Shown: positions 5,688 through 6,661 of the stretch, piece by piece | Numbering within the stretch: the stretch's first letter is position 1 | Layout of the letters: every line of letters begins with the position of its first letter | NCBI GenBank assembly: GCA_017648225.1 | Contig: JAGCJE010000214.1 | Span: 1 to 6,661 of the forward strand | Direction of reading: 5' to 3' | Length of the DNA: 6,661 nt | Source: Kiritimatiellia bacterium | Lineage (GTDB): Bacteria > Verrucomicrobiota > Kiritimatiellia > RFP12 > UBA1067 | Position numbers and translations under genes: made by a program | The notes under the pieces: model-generated | Told to the model about the DNA's origin: nothing | The model's input: the letters and a program-made list of their open reading frames with translations, nothing else | The model's database searches: none

Positions 5688-6227
5688 ATGCACGCAACAT
5701 TATCGGACGTCATCGCGGATACGGCGCACAATTCAATCGAAGCGGGCGCGTCGCGTGTTCTCGTAGAGATCGAGGAGGACGGCAAGTCTTTCAAGGTGAC
5801 GATCGACGACAACGGTAAGGGGATGGACGAGGATGTTCTTAAAAGGGCGTTCAATCCTTTTTATACCGAGGCGGGCAAGCACGACAAGCGCAAAGTCGGA
5901 TTAGGGCTGCCCATTCTCAAGCAGCTTTGCGATGCGACCGACGGGAGCGTGAGCCTTAAATCCGAGAAGGGCGTCGGAACCCGTCTTGAATACTCGTTTT
6001 CGGCCGGGCATATCGATCTGCCGCCGTTGGGGAATCTCGTCGAGACGGTCGTTTCGCTTTTCAACTTCCCGGGCGAGTTTGAGCTTGTCTTTACGCACCG
6101 CAAAGGCCCGGAGGAATATTCGATCGCGAGATCAGAACTGGCCGAAGCGGTAGGGGGGCTTGAAACGATCGACGGGCTCATGATGGCCCGTGAATTTCTC
6201 GCTTCGCAGGAAGAAGCGCTGGGGTGA
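5688..6227 (+). CDS. Free-standing GHKL (histidine-kinase-type) ATPase
   Basis: This 179-residue cytoplasmic protein is a bare HATPase_c domain (about 1-106) with an extra tail. The N-box is DVIADTAHNSIEAGA (7-21) with Asn15, the D-box DDNGKGM (40-46), the lid segment FNPFYTEAG (55-63), the glycine motif KVGLGLP (69-75), and a final GVGTRLEYSF strand (95-104). It matches the ATP-binding half of sensor histidine kinases, but no phosphoacceptor His or sensor domain precedes it, so it probably binds ATP as a switch or acts on a partner. Residues about 107-179 hold no motif I know and may be the partner interface. TAGGAGT gives a good ribosome site 6 nt before the ATG, and the PHP gene ends 8 nt upstream, so it is the last gene of the operon. 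No terminator follows; the tRNA gene on the other strand begins 4 nt later. ATP binding is likely; role is unknown. Confidence 0.88.
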   Translation: MHATLSDVIADTAHNSIEAGASRVLVEIEEDGKSFKVTIDDNGKGMDEDVLKRAFNPFYTEAGKHDKRKVGLGLPILKQLCDATDGSVSLKSEKGVGTRLEYSFSAGHIDLPPLGNLVETVVSLFNFPGEFELVFTHRKGPEEYSIARSELAEAVGGLETIDGLMMAREFLASQEEALG

Positions 6228-6231
6228 AGAA

Positions 6232-6308
6232 TGGTGGGCGGTGAGAGACTCGAACTCCCGACCCTCTCGGTGTAAACGAGATGCTCTAACCAACTGAGCT
6301 AACCGCCC
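6232..6308 (-). tRNA. tRNA-Val (anticodon UAC), CCA encoded
   Basis: Read on the - strand this is a full 77-nt cloverleaf. The acceptor stem is GGGCGGT/ACCGCCC (7 bp), the D-arm GCTC/GAGC with a 9-nt loop, and the anticodon stem TCTCG/CGAGA with loop TTTACAC, giving anticodon TAC for valine. The variable region is 5 nt, and the T-arm is GGGAG/CTCTC with loop TTCGAGT. Discriminator A and an encoded CCA end the gene (6235 to 6232). It lies tail to tail with the upstream operon, whose stop codon is 4 nt away. Confidence 0.97.
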
Positions 6309-6325
6309 GAAAAAGTATGTGCAAT

Positions 6326-6355
6326 AGTATATCAAAAACTGTCGGTCGGTTTCAA
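6326..6355 (-). promoter_or_regulatory. Promoter of tRNA-Val
   Basis: On the - strand, TTGAAA (6350-6355) and TATACT (6326-6331), each 5 of 6 to consensus, are separated by 18 nt. The -10 lies 17 nt from the mature tRNA 5' end, leaving about 10 nt of leader for RNase P to remove. This is a typical strong stable-RNA promoter layout. Confidence 0.72.
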
Positions 6356-6366
6356 TAGCGAAATTA

Positions 6367-6381
6367 ACTGGAATTTCCAGT
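6367..6381. promoter_or_regulatory. 15-bp palindrome upstream of the pilin genes
   Basis: ACTGGAA (6367-6373) and TTCCAGT (6375-6381) are perfect 7-bp inverted arms around a single T. The site lies just upstream of the tentative -35 of the pilin promoter and about 11 bp behind the -35 of the divergent tRNA promoter. A 1-nt centre excludes a useful RNA hairpin, so a dimeric transcription factor site is the better reading. The factor is not identifiable from the sequence. Confidence 0.4.
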
Positions 6382-6385
6382 AGAG

Positions 6386-6414
6386 TTGTGCTTTTGGATT
6401 TTTTGTGATAATAT
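6386..6414 (+). promoter_or_regulatory. Tentative promoter of the pilin genes, near-leaderless
   Basis: A -10 can be read as GATAAT (6407-6412) with an extended TGT before it, or as TAATAT (6409-6414). The latter is 17 nt from a weak TTGTGC (6386-6391). Either reading predicts a start site at about 6419-6421, almost on the ATG at 6421. The extended -10 form resembles the other promoters in the window, but the -35 is poor. Confidence 0.4.
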
Positions 6415-6420
6415 AGTGTT

Positions 6421-6576
6421 ATGAAAATGAAAGCGAGGATAGGCCAAACAGTTCTTGAGTACGTAATTACGTTCTCAATCCTTGTCCTTGCGGTCGGGGC
6501 GCTTGCGTATCTGCTGAGGGCGACGAAGTCGTCTGTGGTGAGAACCGAGCGCCATGTAAGTTCAGAATATCCGTAA
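6421..6576 (+). CDS. Small Flp/Tad-type prepilin-like protein
   Basis: This 51-residue ORF starts with a basic leader (MKMKARIG) followed by QTVLEY and a hydrophobic stretch (about 15-32). The pattern G-x4-E-Y, with Gly8 before the cut and Glu at mature position 5, is the processing site of Flp-type prepilins, which are cleaved by a TadV-like peptidase and assembled into thin Tad pili. The mature form would be 43 residues with a short charged tail ending in SSEYP. No Shine-Dalgarno precedes the ATG, and the predicted transcript start almost coincides with it, so translation may be leaderless. A second ORF with the same motif follows after 25 nt, which strongly supports this as a real gene despite its size. 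No other pilus gene is visible. It could also be a TadE-like minor pseudopilin. Confidence 0.75.
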   Translation: MKMKARIGQTVLEYVITFSILVLAVGALAYLLRATKSSVVRTERHVSSEYP

Positions 6577-6601
6577 AATAACGATCTGAAAGGAGACAAC
6601 A

Positions 6602-6661
6602 ATGAAGAAGATGAAAAAAGGTCAGACGATGGTTGAATATATTCTTATCATCAGCTTGATC
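6602..6661 (+). CDS. Second Flp-type prepilin-like protein, 3' end outside window
   Basis: Only the first 20 codons are present. The peptide begins MKKMKKGQTMVEYILIISLI: a lysine-rich leader, Gly7 as predicted cleavage site, then QTMVEY and the start of a hydrophobic helix. It repeats the G-x4-E-Y motif of the gene ending 25 nt upstream. Unlike that gene it has a strong ribosome site (AAAGGAGA, 6590-6597) 4 nt before the ATG, so it is probably the more highly translated, major pilin of the pair. KGQTMVEY leaders of this kind are, as I recall, frequent in uncultured PVC-group and related bacteria. Length and C-terminus cannot be judged. Confidence 0.8.
   Translation, partial: MKKMKKGQTMVEYILIISLI

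Noticed and set aside
6200..6218. Hairpin CGCTTC/GAAGCG as terminator for the operon or the tRNA
   Set aside because: The stem is only 6 bp, lies within the last codons of the ATPase gene, and has no T-run on either strand.
6232..6308. tRNA-Val as an attachment site for an integrated element
   Set aside because: No integrase gene and no repeated tRNA 3' end were found in the window.
6132..6602. 156-codon - strand frame across the tRNA and pilin promoter region
   Set aside because: The segment reading RLAQLVRASRLHREGREFES is the familiar false translation of a tRNA gene. The frame also covers the antisense of two better-supported genes.

Overview
The window looks like chromosomal DNA of an uncultured, probably anaerobic Gram-negative bacterium. 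Two predicted exported lipoproteins, a GH97 glycosidase and Flp-type prepilin-like ORFs with a KGQTMVEY motif suggest a gut or rumen member of the Kiritimatiellota/Lentisphaerota part of the PVC group. That assignment is an inference from gene content; no phylogenetic marker is present. Coding DNA is moderately GC-rich, intergenic DNA is AT-rich, and the promoters look sigma-70-like. No transposase, integrase, CRISPR array or phage gene was seen.

Layout, left to right: (1) a + strand gene for an unrecognised lipoprotein (40-879); (2) a 15-bp stem-loop terminator (913-949) serving this gene and its convergent neighbour; (3) a - strand gene for a GH97 glycosidase of the retaining, alpha-galactosidase-like type (971-3061); (4) a 156-bp divergent intergenic region with two good promoters, one overlapped by an operator-like palindrome; (5) a tight five-gene + strand operon (3218-6227): small DRTGG-like protein, CBS-pair/RsbW-like ATPase fusion, second DRTGG protein, PHP-family metal-dependent phosphoesterase, free-standing GHKL ATPase; (6) a tRNA-Val(UAC) gene on the - strand (6232-6308), ending 4 nt from the operon stop codon; (7) an AT-rich regulatory region with the tRNA promoter and a second palindrome; (8) two tandem small prepilin-like ORFs, the second cut by the window edge.

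The five-gene operon is the centre of interest. From general knowledge of Clostridia and Thermotogae, sets of DRTGG, RsbW-like ATPase, PHP and GHKL ATPase genes sit beside nuoE-like and hydABC genes of multimeric [FeFe]-hydrogenases. Their role is poorly described. Here the whole set is present but is closed by a tRNA gene on the opposite strand, with no iron-sulfur, flavoprotein or hydrogenase gene in the window. A plausible reading is a self-contained signalling module: CBS and DRTGG domains sense nucleotides, the two GHKL ATPases bind or phosphorylate partners, and the PHP enzyme hydrolyses a phosphoester. This is inference. The GH97 enzyme, the lipoprotein and the pilins look like unrelated neighbours.
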